DNA of 12,598 bases from NCBI GenBank assembly GCA_948560485.1, contig CAOXUF010000040.1:1-12598 (forward strand). The letters are read 5' to 3'. Made by a program: the position numbers and the translations under genes. Numbering within the stretch: the first letter of the stretch is position 1; every line of letters starts with the position of its first letter. The DNA comes from an uncultured Eubacterium sp. (GTDB taxonomy: Bacteria > Bacillota_A > Clostridia > Lachnospirales > Lachnospiraceae). Below are positions 1 to 6,059 of the stretch, piece by piece. The notes beneath the pieces are model-generated. The model was not told the DNA's origin and did not search any database. It saw only the letters and a program-made list of their open reading frames with translations.

Positions 1-40
1 CTTTATCTACAAGGCGTTGCAACGCTAATTTATCCGGAAT
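1..40 (-). CDS. 5' end of an unidentified gene, cut by the window edge
   Basis: Only the first dozen or so codons are inside the window, reading IPDKLALQRLVDK, which looks like ordinary protein sequence. This is the only open frame here; the other frames stop. An AAAGG ribosome-binding motif lies upstream near position 55. The first in-frame codon that could serve as a start is ATT at 40-38, about 12 bases after that motif; a TTG at 28-26 is the alternative. No ATG or GTG is available. The palindrome GCGTTGCAACGC at 13-24 lies inside the coding sequence and is probably incidental. Product unknown. Confidence 0.35.
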   Translation of the reverse strand, partial: MPDKLALQRLVDK

Positions 41-111
41 TACTTGTTATATCCTTTCTCTAATTTGCTATTTTGTGAATCTTTCGTGGGTTCATGACTC
101 CCGATGAAAGA

Positions 112-867
112 TTATATCTTATAATTTCTATCATTCTTGATATCAACTTTATACCTTAACAATGCACGGTATAACTCTTGCGGAATTATACCTTTATATT
201 GCTCTGCTACCTGCTTAATAACTTCTTCTTTCTTTTCAGCATACTTTTTATATGCTTCTTCCAATGTGTTAAATGTACCTAAATTGCAGTTACAATATCT
301 TGCCCCGTATTCCCCACTATTTGTTTTACAAATACCAACTGGTAGCCCATTATTTTTAGGCTTATATGCAAACAATTCATTGATACGCTGTGGAACTAAA
401 ATACATTTTTCAGGAGAGTATACTTTGTTTCCTGGGAACAGAATATCTTTATCTACATGCAAACGTTCATTTACTTTGTAAAAATGATCTTCGTGCCATT
501 TTGCAAACACTTGAAAATTCAACCATTCATCACAAACACTACAAGTTCCATAATAAGATTGATGAAGATTTTGATTCATTTCGTAATAACATCTCTCAAG
601 CATATGAATCCAACAAGAGTATAGTTTTGTTGATCTACCACATTCCTTTGTTATATATTCCCCTTCCCCAATATAACCAACTCCACATGCTGTTTTATCA
701 TATGGATTCTTTACTTGTCCTCTTCTAAAATTTACATATGTAGTGTTTTTCTGACATTTATACTGATCTTGAAATTCAACAACAATGTTATCGCAATTTC
801 TGTAATCAATAATTTTCATTAAAGTTCCAAAATTATTTCTTCTTACTTCTCCAATTCTATTTTCTAT
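112..867 (-). CDS. HNH-type phage endonuclease (homing-like)
   Basis: Probable HNH-family DNA endonuclease of the free-standing kind common in Firmicute phages. The first ~70 residues are the small domain seen in such proteins (ENRIGEVRRNNFGT near the start, later VGYIGEGEY). The middle carries the nuclease-like core: WIHMLERCY, then CSVCDEWLNF..F..WH, then LHVDKDIL and YSPEKCILVPQRIN. The DKD plus N/YSP...VP..IN pattern fits a divergent HNH core rather than the textbook H-N-H spelling. The C-terminal third, with an EEAYKKYAEKKEEVIKQ stretch, resembles the DNA-binding tail of these enzymes. Start: the frame is open from a TTG at 885, but GGAGGTG at about 883-877 lies inside that extension. 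The codon correctly spaced after it is ATA at 867, giving I/M-ENRIGEV, which matches where I expect relatives to begin. Such genes are typically selfish and may cut DNA of competing elements; no intron was recognised next to it. Confidence 0.75.
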   Translation of the reverse strand: MENRIGEVRRNNFGTLMKIIDYRNCDNIVVEFQDQYKCQKNTTYVNFRRGQVKNPYDKTACGVGYIGEGEYITKECGRSTKLYSCWIHMLERCYYEMNQNLHQSYYGTCSVCDEWLNFQVFAKWHEDHFYKVNERLHVDKDILFPGNKVYSPEKCILVPQRINELFAYKPKNNGLPVGICKTNSGEYGARYCNCNLGTFNTLEEAYKKYAEKKEEVIKQVAEQYKGIIPQELYRALLRYKVDIKNDRNYKI

Positions 868-911
868 TTTTAAATCCACCTCCAATTTTAGTCTTGAATG
901 ATTTAATTCAT

Positions 912-925
912 TGGGTAAATACCCA
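912..925. promoter_or_regulatory. Palindromic operator-like site upstream of the HNH gene
   Basis: TGGGTA-AA-TACCCA is a perfect 6+6 bp inverted repeat about 45 bases upstream of the proposed start of the HNH gene. Its symmetry and position suit a dimeric repressor site, but a short RNA hairpin in the leader is equally possible. The MazF operator at 10767-10780 has a different sequence, so the two are unlikely to bind the same protein. Confidence 0.35.
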
Positions 926-1018
926 TTTATATATCAAAAATCAGATACAACGGCTGAGAACCACAGCCACTATCCTATTGATCTACACTTTAGGAATGCT
1001 TTTCTTGGAATTACCGAC

Positions 1019-1047
1019 TTGAATTAGTCTCTTAGAATTGCTATAAT
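1019..1047 (+). promoter_or_regulatory. Plus-strand promoter with extended -10
   Basis: TTGAAT at 1019-1024, a 17-base spacer, then TATAAT at 1042-1047 preceded by TG at 1039-1040, which forms the extended -10 motif TGCTATAAT. It points right, against the neighbouring minus-strand genes, so it cannot drive them. Predicted transcription start is about 1053-1055. No plus-strand gene follows; a short structured RNA does. Confidence 0.6.
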
Positions 1048-1052
1048 CAGAT

Positions 1053-1130
1053 TTATCAAGACGGACTTTCCGTTTTGTTACTCATAGACATCCTGCCAAC
1101 TCGCCAAAGTATCAGGATGTCTATTTAATT
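1053..1130 (+). ncRNA. Orphan plus-strand small RNA (candidate)
   Basis: A transcript from the promoter at 1019-1047 would be only about 75-80 bases long. It would fold as a small hairpin at 1058-1076 (AAGACGGA / TCCGTTTT, loop CTT, one G-U pair) and then a 12-bp terminator stem at 1084-1124 with a 17-base, C-rich unpaired loop. It contains no convincing reading frame. It ends opposite the 3' end of the metallophosphoesterase gene, so it could act as an antisense or trans-acting RNA, with the large terminator loop as a possible pairing site. I do not recognise it as any named RNA family. Expression is inferred from promoter plus terminator only. Confidence 0.5.
1084..1124 (+). terminator. Long-stem terminator of the 1053-1130 RNA
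   Basis: ATAGACATCCTG at 1084-1095 pairs perfectly with CAGGATGTCTAT at 1113-1124, a 12-bp stem with a 17-base loop. On the plus strand it is followed by TTAATTATT, a moderately U-rich tail. Read on the minus strand it also lies directly behind the metallophosphoesterase gene and may terminate that transcript as well. Confidence 0.55.
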
Positions 1131-1643
1131 ATTCTCAAGGATCTCTTTCAATGTCCTTGGCATAAAACCAATAATATCTACACCTACATTGTAGGCATTC
1201 TTAACTTTAGAGATGTATTGATTAGTTTCATTATCAAAATTGTTATGAATATGTCCATAAAAATGCAAAACATTTCTATAATAACCATTCCATTCAACCA
1301 TCGGATAATGACAACAAACAATCTGAGTCCCATTATCATTAACCATTTTCATATCACAAATCTCTACGAAAAATTTCTCACAAGCCGAATTTTTCAGTAG
1401 TCGTAAATCATGATTTCCTATAATTAAATGTTTTCTCCCATTTAACTGTTTAAGATATGAAATCGGGTCTTCGCTTTTATATGAAAAATCTCCTAAAATA
1501 TACACATCATCATTATCTGATACTCTGCTATTCCAGTTATCAATAATAGTCCTGTCCATTTCCTCTATTGTTTTAAATGGTCTATTTGACAATCTACGAA
1601 TGTTATCATGACCAAAGTGTGTATCCGCAATATAGTAATTCAT
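1125..1643 (-). CDS. Calcineurin-like metallophosphoesterase
   Basis: Soluble metallophosphoesterase of 172 residues with the family motifs in order: DTHFGH (D7, H9), GDF (D52), GNHD (N77, H78, D79), a lone histidine in CCHYP (H112) and GHIH (H131, H133). These residues coordinate the two metal ions and attack a phosphoester bond. The small size and the DTHFGH / GHIHNNFD style match phosphoesterases found in phages and plasmids, whose substrate is usually unknown; phosphodiester, nucleotide or protein phosphatase activity are all possible. The ATG start follows GGAGGTG with good spacing. It is followed by a 257-bp intergenic region holding the small RNA. All metal ligands are present, so the enzyme is likely active. 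Confidence 0.9.
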   Translation of the reverse strand: MNYYIADTHFGHDNIRRLSNRPFKTIEEMDRTIIDNWNSRVSDNDDVYILGDFSYKSEDPISYLKQLNGRKHLIIGNHDLRLLKNSACEKFFVEICDMKMVNDNGTQIVCCHYPMVEWNGYYRNVLHFYGHIHNNFDNETNQYISKVKNAYNVGVDIIGFMPRTLKEILENN

Positions 1644-1684
1644 CTTTTTCTCACCTCCATCAGTTGAAATGTTTCATTTATTGG

Positions 1685-2008
1685 TTAAATATTATCTTTT
1701 ATATATTTCACAATATCGTCAATTATTTCTTCATCAAACTCCTCAAAATCGTCAAGAGTCATGGTTCCCTCAGAAAAAGCAGTTTTATGTCTTGTTAAAT
1801 TATACGCATATGTATCAGATGGAACATCGAAATAATTCATTAGTACATCTTTAATTCTTTCTGTGAAGAAATTCTCATATTCATATAACTTATTTGCTAA
1901 TTTAGCAACTATTCCAGTTTCATTCTTACCCACTGTATATTCTGTAAAACCATATCTATCCATTACATCTATTGATCCATCATTATTTTTACTTAAAATA
2001 TTCTCCAA
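1685..2008 (-). CDS. Unknown small acidic phage-type protein (TTG start)
   Basis: Not recognised. The ORF can be extended to an ATG at 2029, but a GGAGG motif lies just inside that extension (about 2022-2018) and is followed, about eight bases on, by TTG at 2008, giving MENILSKNNDGSIDVMDRYG. I therefore prefer the TTG start, a protein of 107 residues. The sequence ends in a strongly acidic helix (DDFEEFDEEIIDDIVKYIKDN) and has no membrane segment or metal motif. It follows the 2034-2306 gene closely in what looks like one minus-strand operon. Confidence 0.7.
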   Translation of the reverse strand: MENILSKNNDGSIDVMDRYGFTEYTVGKNETGIVAKLANKLYEYENFFTERIKDVLMNYFDVPSDTYAYNLTRHKTAFSEGTMTLDDFEEFDEEIIDDIVKYIKDNI

Positions 2009-2033
2009 ATTGCCTCGCCTCCGATTCATCCAC

Positions 2034-2306
2034 TCATTTCAACAATTCAAAAATATCATTCCAGTCTTGATATTCACTCAATTTTTCTTGTGGAACCAAC
2101 ATTTCATACTCTTTTTCTATTTGCTCTCGTGTCCCATATCCATTAAAACTTGGACAACTACCAATTTCAAATACATTATGTCTTTCAATTTGCCTAAACA
2201 CAATAATTGAATCGCCCTCTCCAATTTTCCCCATTTGAGTTGCAAAACTATCTATTTGAATAATAGAATTATTCTCTTTATGTCTATATACATCACCTAA
2301 ATTCAT
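2034..2306 (-). CDS. Unknown 90-residue protein, beta-rich
   Basis: Not recognised. The frame opens at 2327, but GGTGGTGAT sits just before an internal ATG at 2306, which is the better start (MNLGDVYRHKENNSIIQIDS). The first 60 residues alternate hydrophobic and polar positions (GDVYRHK, IIQIDSFA, GDSIIVFRQIER), as in a small beta-barrel. The end is helical (REQIEKEYEMLV, LSEYQDWNDIFELL). Small proteins that open with GDVYRH occur in Firmicute phages, but I cannot assign a function. It sits between two other small genes in the same orientation. Confidence 0.7.
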   Translation of the reverse strand: MNLGDVYRHKENNSIIQIDSFATQMGKIGEGDSIIVFRQIERHNVFEIGSCPSFNGYGTREQIEKEYEMLVPQEKLSEYQDWNDIFELLK

Positions 2307-2349
2307 ATATTTATCACCACCAAGCAAAACAGGATTTCAAAGAAAATTT

Positions 2350-2571
2350 CTACTTTAATTCTCCCATAGTCTGTTTAAAACCAATTTTTAGTATATATTG
2401 CTGTTGAATAATATTTCTCATTTCTTTTAATCTGCTGTCCATCTGTGCTTTTGTTTCACACTCATCAAAAATATCATCTACCATACACATAAATTCATAC
2501 TTGTCCATATTTTGCCTATGCCTTTCTATACTTGAAACCCGTGATTCACCGCTTTGATTGCTTATATCCAT
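2350..2571 (-). CDS. Unknown 73-residue protein, start overlaps PP-loop gene end
   Basis: Not recognised. A small, charged, mostly helical protein (DKYEFMCMVDDIFDECETKAQMDSRLKEMRN is its core). The ATG at 2571 overlaps the last ten bases of the upstream PP-loop gene, which suggests translational coupling, but no good Shine-Dalgarno precedes it. An internal ATG at residue 22 (MDKYEFMCM) lies behind a weak AAGG/TAGG stretch and could be the real start, giving about 52 residues. Either way it belongs to the same operon as its neighbours. Confidence 0.6.
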   Translation of the reverse strand: MDISNQSGESRVSSIERHRQNMDKYEFMCMVDDIFDECETKAQMDSRLKEMRNIIQQQYILKIGFKQTMGELK

Positions 2572-3287
2572 ATTTCTGATTGAATATCAATATTAATCGT
2601 TGTTCTGACCATATCAATCAAAAAATCGCACTTACTAGCGATTTCTTTATCGTAAAACGAAGCTACTCCATTAATAATTTCTTCTGTTAATTTACAGTTA
2701 TCTAAAGGAACACCTAATAAACACTGTGGTTCCAACACCTTTGGTACAAATCCACGTATTAATAATTCATTCTTCCTTTGCCAATCCGATTCTAAGTTAA
2801 TAACAGGTAAAATTAATTCAATTTGATAATCCTTAAACAATCTCTTGAATCTTTCTAACATACAACCAGTTTCTATTGCGAATCCCTGAATATATCTAGC
2901 TCCATCAGAAACTTTTCCAATATTAAAACATCTGCAAATGGCTATTGAATACAAATACATACTTAACCTGCATGTTAGACAATTAAATTGCGAATAAGTA
3001 ATTTCACCATATCTTTCAATTATTTCTGATGGTTTTAAATTTAAGAATGGCAGAAAAAAACTCCTCCAAACTCCAGACGTGTTATGTACTCCTAAAAATT
3101 TAACTTGCTCTTTTCCATACTTTTTAGCCAATCTATCTACTCCATGTTTTACATTTTCACTACATAAACCATATCCGTTGTCATAAGTAATAAGATAAAC
3201 TATATTATTGTTTTCCAACAGTTTACAAGTAGATAAAAGAGAGTCTTTTCCTCCTGAAAATAACTGTAGAACTTTTTTATTCTCTAT
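2562..3287 (-). CDS. PP-loop ATPase (adenine nucleotide alpha hydrolase superfamily)
   Basis: The open frame runs back to a stop at 3291. Upstream of the first ordinary start (TTG, 3218) it encodes VLQLFSGGKDSLLSTCK, the pyrophosphate-binding SGGKDS loop of PP-loop ATPases such as QueC, ThiI and TtcA, which adenylate a substrate before N or S transfer. The TTG start would delete this loop, so the true start must be upstream. The only well-placed codon is ATA at 3287, six bases after AAGGTG, giving (I/M)ENKKVLQLFSGGKDS and 241 residues. Further motifs in that numbering: CLTC (C103, C106), SDGAR (about 127-131) and LEPQCLLG (C189). The cysteines could bind a metal or carry a sulfur relay. The substrate is unknown: a modified base, tRNA or phage DNA are possibilities. 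A QueC-like role is a guess; the typical QueC C-terminal zinc site is not seen. A structured RNA lies in the leader. Confidence 0.75.
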   Translation of the reverse strand: MENKKVLQLFSGGKDSLLSTCKLLENNNIVYLITYDNGYGLCSENVKHGVDRLAKKYGKEQVKFLGVHNTSGVWRSFFLPFLNLKPSEIIERYGEITYSQFNCLTCRLSMYLYSIAICRCFNIGKVSDGARYIQGFAIETGCMLERFKRLFKDYQIELILPVINLESDWQRKNELLIRGFVPKVLEPQCLLGVPLDNCKLTEEIINGVASFYDKEIASKCDFLIDMVRTTINIDIQSEIWI

Positions 3288-3378
3288 ATATTACACCTTC
3301 TTTCTTCATTTAAAAGCTTCAAATGTATTAATGATATACTACCTTGAAAATTCTTTGCTTAAACGAAAACACCTAAAA

Positions 3379-3521
3379 CAAAAATTATCATTCAGCCATT
3401 GATGAGGTGATAAGACATGGACAATGTACCTATGGTGCATGTCTGTGCTTACTAGCGATTCCGTCTGAATAGATGGGAACACGTTCGTAAGCATCTGCGC
3501 CATTATCCCACCCCGATAATG
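3379..3521 (-). ncRNA. Four-helix structured RNA or leader upstream of the PP-loop gene (candidate)
   Basis: This stretch between two minus-strand genes is visibly richer in G+C than its surroundings and holds consecutive inverted repeats. In minus-strand order they are CATTATC/GATAATG (3501-3507 with 3515-3521, 7-base loop); TGCTTAC/GTAAGCA (3446-3452 with 3487-3493) with a nested TTCC/GGAA; AGACATG/CATGTCT (3413-3419 with 3438-3444); and TTATCA/TGATAA (3385-3390 with 3408-3413). The last stem is followed on the minus strand by TTTTTG, like an intrinsic terminator or riboswitch expression platform. It ends about 92 bases before the PP-loop start. A 14-base match to the conserved 16S segment GGAATCGCTAGTAA occurs within it but does not continue. 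It matches no riboswitch or RNA family known to me, and a small stand-alone RNA is also possible. Confidence 0.45.
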
Positions 3522-3565
3522 ACCAGAATTATCAAATAAAATCAAATTTTCATTGGCAAAATATA

Positions 3566-3820
3566 CTAATAAAACATTTGCCCGCAGCCACAATATCCTG
3601 GATATTTCATCAAGTTGTGACACTTTGGACAGAAATATTTTCCTTCAATTATTTCTCTTGAAATTGCGACTTGTTTTTCCAGAGCAATAATCGCTGTAGA
3701 AATTGCTTGCCCCAATTCACATTCAGTATCGTCAAAACCACCTACATATCTTCCATCAATCATTTTTGCAGTTTTCGGATAATTTTTCTTTAATATTTCT
3801 ATTGCTTCTCTAGCTTCCAT
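3566..3820 (-). CDS. Small zinc-ribbon phage protein
   Basis: An 84-residue protein with two parts. The helical N-terminus (EAREAIEILKKNYP, ELGQAISTAIIALEKQ) follows the xEAIEIL...AI.ALEK pattern common in small phage proteins. The C-terminus is a short zinc knuckle with C64, C67, C77 and C79 (CPKCHNLMKYPGYCGCG). Proteins of this type are frequent in Firmicute prophages, often early genes, with no established function; nucleic-acid or protein contacts through the zinc knuckle are likely. The ATG at 3820 lies behind GAAAGG at slightly long spacing. Confidence 0.75.
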   Translation of the reverse strand: MEAREAIEILKKNYPKTAKMIDGRYVGGFDDTECELGQAISTAIIALEKQVAISREIIEGKYFCPKCHNLMKYPGYCGCGQMFY

Positions 3821-3866
3821 ATAGTTCTCTAACCTTTCTCATAAAATGAATTTTTCAAGTACATAT

Positions 3867-4070
3867 TTACTCTTTTACTGTTTTTATACCATATTTAATA
3901 CAATCCACTACTATTTCTTCTGCTTCTTTCATGCTCACTCCCTTCTCTGTCGATATTCTTTCAGCCAAACATTTACTTATTGCTACAAGTAATGTCATCA
4001 GATTAAGCGTTTTTCCTATAGCTTTCACTTTTGCTTTTTTATTTTTTGAACACGCAAATACAATTCCCAA
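3867..4070 (-). CDS. Unknown 67-residue helical protein (TTG start)
   Basis: Not recognised. The start is TTG at 4070, nine bases behind a good AAGGAG site; no ATG is better placed. The protein has a basic N-terminus (CSKNKKAKVKAIGKT), a hydrophobic middle helix (LNLMTLLVAISKCLAERIS) and an acidic/basic tail (MKEAEEIVVDCIKYGIKTVKE). The middle helix has charged residues within it and looks amphipathic rather than membrane-spanning. It is the last minus-strand gene before the divergent DUF4393 cassette, with about 80 bases between the two start regions. Confidence 0.6.
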   Translation of the reverse strand: MGIVFACSKNKKAKVKAIGKTLNLMTLLVAISKCLAERISTEKGVSMKEAEEIVVDCIKYGIKTVKE

Positions 4071-4089
4071 AATATTTTTCTCCTTTTTC

Positions 4090-4118
4090 TTCCAATTTAT
4101 TTGTATACATAGTATAAT
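4090..4118 (+). promoter_or_regulatory. Promoter of the DUF4393 cassette
   Basis: TATAAT at 4113-4118 is a consensus -10 element. Seventeen bases upstream is only TTCCAA (4090-4095), a weak -35, so activity would rest on the -10 or on an activator. The predicted start near 4125 leaves a leader of about 26 bases with AAAGG before the ATG at 4151. On the other strand, TTGACA (4126-4121) overlaps this site but has no good -10. Confidence 0.45.
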
Positions 4119-4150
4119 ATTGTCAAATCTTATCGAAAGGTCGTGATCCT

Positions 4151-4967
4151 ATGCCAGAAGGACTTGATAAACTCGCAGGTGCTATTGGAGATACTCTGAA
4201 AACTGCTCCAACACTTTATGAAAATGCTTTACAACCTACTGTTCAGGAAGTTGGCAAGTTTGCTGCTCGTATTCCTCGCGCAATTAATGCTGCATTTTCT
4301 GGTCTTGATAAATGGATTCTTAACAAAGAATATGCAATAGACGAAACCAAAAAACTACTCGAAAAGAAACTTGAAAATGTTGATCCTGATAAAATTGTGG
4401 AACCCGAAGCATATGTCGCCATTCCCGCAATTCAAGCTATTTCCTATTCTATGAATAGTGAAGAATTGCGTAATCTTTATGCTAATTTACTTGCCAAGTC
4501 AATGAACTCTGATACAAAAGATTTCGTACATCCTTCTTTTGTGGAGATTATAAAGCAAATGTCACCAATTGACGCTTTAGTTTTAAAAGAAATAGCATAT
4601 TCCAAATATTTACCACTTGTTAATTTATCCGTTAGTGAATATGATTCTACTGATTTTAGTGCAATAAAAAAAAATGCAAGGTGCAATACAAAGTTATTCG
4701 TATCCCAATGTAACATATATATCATTTGCAAATTATGAATCAGTCCTTGTTTCTTTAGACAATATGCTTCGCTTAAAACTAGCTGAAGAACGATTTTCGT
4801 TCAATGATAAAGATATACCTTATAAAATACAACAATCTTCTTCATATATAAAATATAAAAAGGAATTACAAAGTCAAATAACTGGTAATAATTGGGAGTA
4901 TGAAGAACATCTTCATTCTTTAACATTATCCTTCCTTGGACAAAACTTTTGTGACATTTGTATTTAA
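4151..4967 (+). pseudogene. DUF4393 / Abi-alpha protein, split by a +1 frameshift at an A9 run
   Basis: Together the two frames encode a protein of about 271 residues. The first frame (4151-4738) carries the DUF4393 (Abi-alpha) signature: PEAYVAIPAIQAISYSMNSE, ELRNLYANLLAKSMN, and VHPSFVEIIKQMSPIDA. After AIKK it enters an unrelated tail and stops. The missing C-terminus continues in the +1 frame from 4674 (MQGAIQSYSYPNVTYIS) to 4967, ending with LTLSFLGQNFCDICI, typical of the family end. The join falls in nine A residues at 4666-4674; with eight the frame would be continuous. So the gene is broken, or read through by transcriptional slippage or frameshifting on the A run, or the run is miscounted. 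The N-terminus has an alanine-rich amphipathic stretch. Family members are linked to abortive infection. The cassette is alone on the plus strand, with promoter and terminator, like a phage moron. Confidence 0.85.
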
Positions 4968-4978
4968 ACTATACATTA

Positions 4979-5027
4979 ATTTCAAGAAAGTAAAAAAGAA
5001 TAATATTTACTTTTACTTTCTTGAAAT
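4979..5027. terminator. 17-bp perfect inverted repeat behind the DUF4393 gene
   Basis: ATTTCAAGAAAGTAAAA at 4979-4995 pairs perfectly with 5011-5027 across a 15-base AT-rich spacer. It lies between the convergent ends of the DUF4393 gene (stop at 4967) and the zinc-ribbon gene (stop at 5065), as expected of a bidirectional terminator. The stem is AT-rich and has no clear U run behind it, so it may depend on pairing of its own A/T ends, or may be a boundary repeat of an inserted cassette. I found no matching copy at the other edge. Confidence 0.55.
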
Positions 5028-5064
5028 GTTAGTTTCAATGATTCTCTTTTGCCTTACCTATATA

Positions 5065-5754
5065 CTACTTACTTCTTATAGAAGGATGACATTTTCCTAA
5101 ATGTCGGTAAATAAATTGAATATAGATCTGATACCAACTAAGAGGAATCGTAAAATTTTTCCATAAGAAACTATTGAGATCCTCTAGTTTTTCTCTCTTC
5201 CAAATTTTTACGTCTAATCGCAAACCCTTTAAATAGGATTCTGTGATATCATCACATTCTAACTCAAAAGATATTGAATATCTCTTAAATCTAATTTTCT
5301 TACTTCCAATTTGCCAGTCATATTTACCATTTCTTCTTTTCCGTCTTTCATATTCCTCATTTTGTCTTTTCGTCATTTCTTCTAAATGTCTTATTTCTAA
5401 TTGTTTTTGTGGATCAGAAGCAATCTCATCTTTTGTCCAATATTCAAAGTGTGTTTTGTATCCAGTACAAGTCGGACATTTTAAATTAGGATCATATGAT
5501 TCGTCTTCATACGCAAATATTACTGTTCCACATTCTGTACATCTGATAAAATCATTCAAGCCAATATGGTCATAATACACACTTTCAAATGATTCTCCGG
5601 ATTTTTTACGATACACATCAAGGAAATGTTCTAATGATGACAAATATTCACCAGTTTCTTTATCATATAGCCCATCTTCCTCTTCTTTATATACATAAGG
5701 GAACTTGTCTGGATTTTTCTTTATGTAATTCTTCATATCCCATTTACTTATCAT
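5065..5754 (-). CDS. Zinc-ribbon protein of unknown function
   Basis: A 229-residue protein whose recognisable part is a four-cysteine zinc ribbon: C72, C75 (CTEC) and C93, C96 (CPTC). The N-terminal 65 residues are polar (KKNPDKFPYVYKEEEDGLYD). After the ribbon comes a charged helix (LEIRHLEEMTKRQNEEYERRKRRNGK), then a beta-like region (KIRFKRYSISFELE) and an aromatic-rich end. Large Clostridia phages often encode such ribbon proteins, and nucleic-acid binding is the usual guess. I cannot name a family. The ATG start follows GGAGGTAAG with good spacing. It is the last gene of the minus-strand block that begins near 8763 or 9580. Confidence 0.7.
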   Translation of the reverse strand: MISKWDMKNYIKKNPDKFPYVYKEEEDGLYDKETGEYLSSLEHFLDVYRKKSGESFESVYYDHIGLNDFIRCTECGTVIFAYEDESYDPNLKCPTCTGYKTHFEYWTKDEIASDPQKQLEIRHLEEMTKRQNEEYERRKRRNGKYDWQIGSKKIRFKRYSISFELECDDITESYLKGLRLDVKIWKREKLEDLNSFLWKNFTIPLSWYQIYIQFIYRHLGKCHPSIRSK

Positions 5755-5795
5755 CGACTTACCTCCAATTTTCCCGATGAAATGCGGCTTTCAAG

Positions 5796-6047
5796 TCACA
5801 TGTATAGCATATCCATCAGTTCATAAAATGGCGCGAAATATGGCTTTTGCTTTATACCATAATCCTTACCATATTCAGAAATTAATTTTTGTAATTCTTC
5901 ATATTTTTTATTAATCACTTCTAATCTATTTTGCTTCTCAAGTTCTAATTTTTCTCTATTGATTCTTTCATTTTCAATTATCTTTTCATGCTCACAACAT
6001 TCCCGCTCCGTATTAAATACCTTTCCATCGTTACTCAAATATCTCAT
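5796..6047 (-). CDS. Small coiled-coil phage protein
   Basis: An 83-residue protein that opens with MRYLSNDGKVFNTERECCEHE, a short segment seen at the start of many small Firmicute phage proteins. It continues as a highly charged helix likely to form a coiled coil (roughly residues 22-60). The tail is more hydrophobic (YFAPFYELMDMLYM). Function unknown. It has a strong AGGAGG site seven bases before ATG and lies 12 bases downstream of the HD-domain gene, so the two are probably co-transcribed. Confidence 0.75.
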   Translation of the reverse strand: MRYLSNDGKVFNTERECCEHEKIIENERINREKLELEKQNRLEVINKKYEELQKLISEYGKDYGIKQKPYFAPFYELMDMLYM

Positions 6048-6059
6048 TATAAATCCTCC

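Noticed and set aside
13..24. Perfect 12-bp palindrome GCGTTGCAACGC
   Set aside because: It lies inside the partial coding frame at 1-40, where it encodes ordinary residues (ALQR), and no second copy was seen. Probably chance.
868..1124. Possible group I intron next to the HNH gene
   Set aside because: HNH genes often sit in or by introns and the region folds locally, but I could not find the paired conserved core (P7-type R and S segments), and the promoter/terminator reading explains the hairpins better.
2630..2645. Near-repeat of the segment at 3445-3460 (CTTACTAGCGATT)
   Set aside because: The shared 13 bases lie in a coding region in one case and an RNA element in the other. No flanking similarity or target-site duplication suggests a mobile repeat.
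3447..3463. Match to a 16S rRNA segment (GGAATCGCTAGTAA on the minus strand)
   Set aside because: The identity stops after 14 bases and the surrounding sequence does not continue as rRNA, so this is not an rRNA gene or fragment. Kept only as a curiosity in the RNA finding.
3339..3623. A 94-codon minus-strand frame from a GTG, overlapping the end of the zinc-ribbon gene
   Set aside because: It starts inside the zinc-ribbon gene, has no ribosome-binding site, and its codon use and composition differ from the neighbours. The DNA is better explained by the stacked inverted repeats of the 3379-3521 RNA element.
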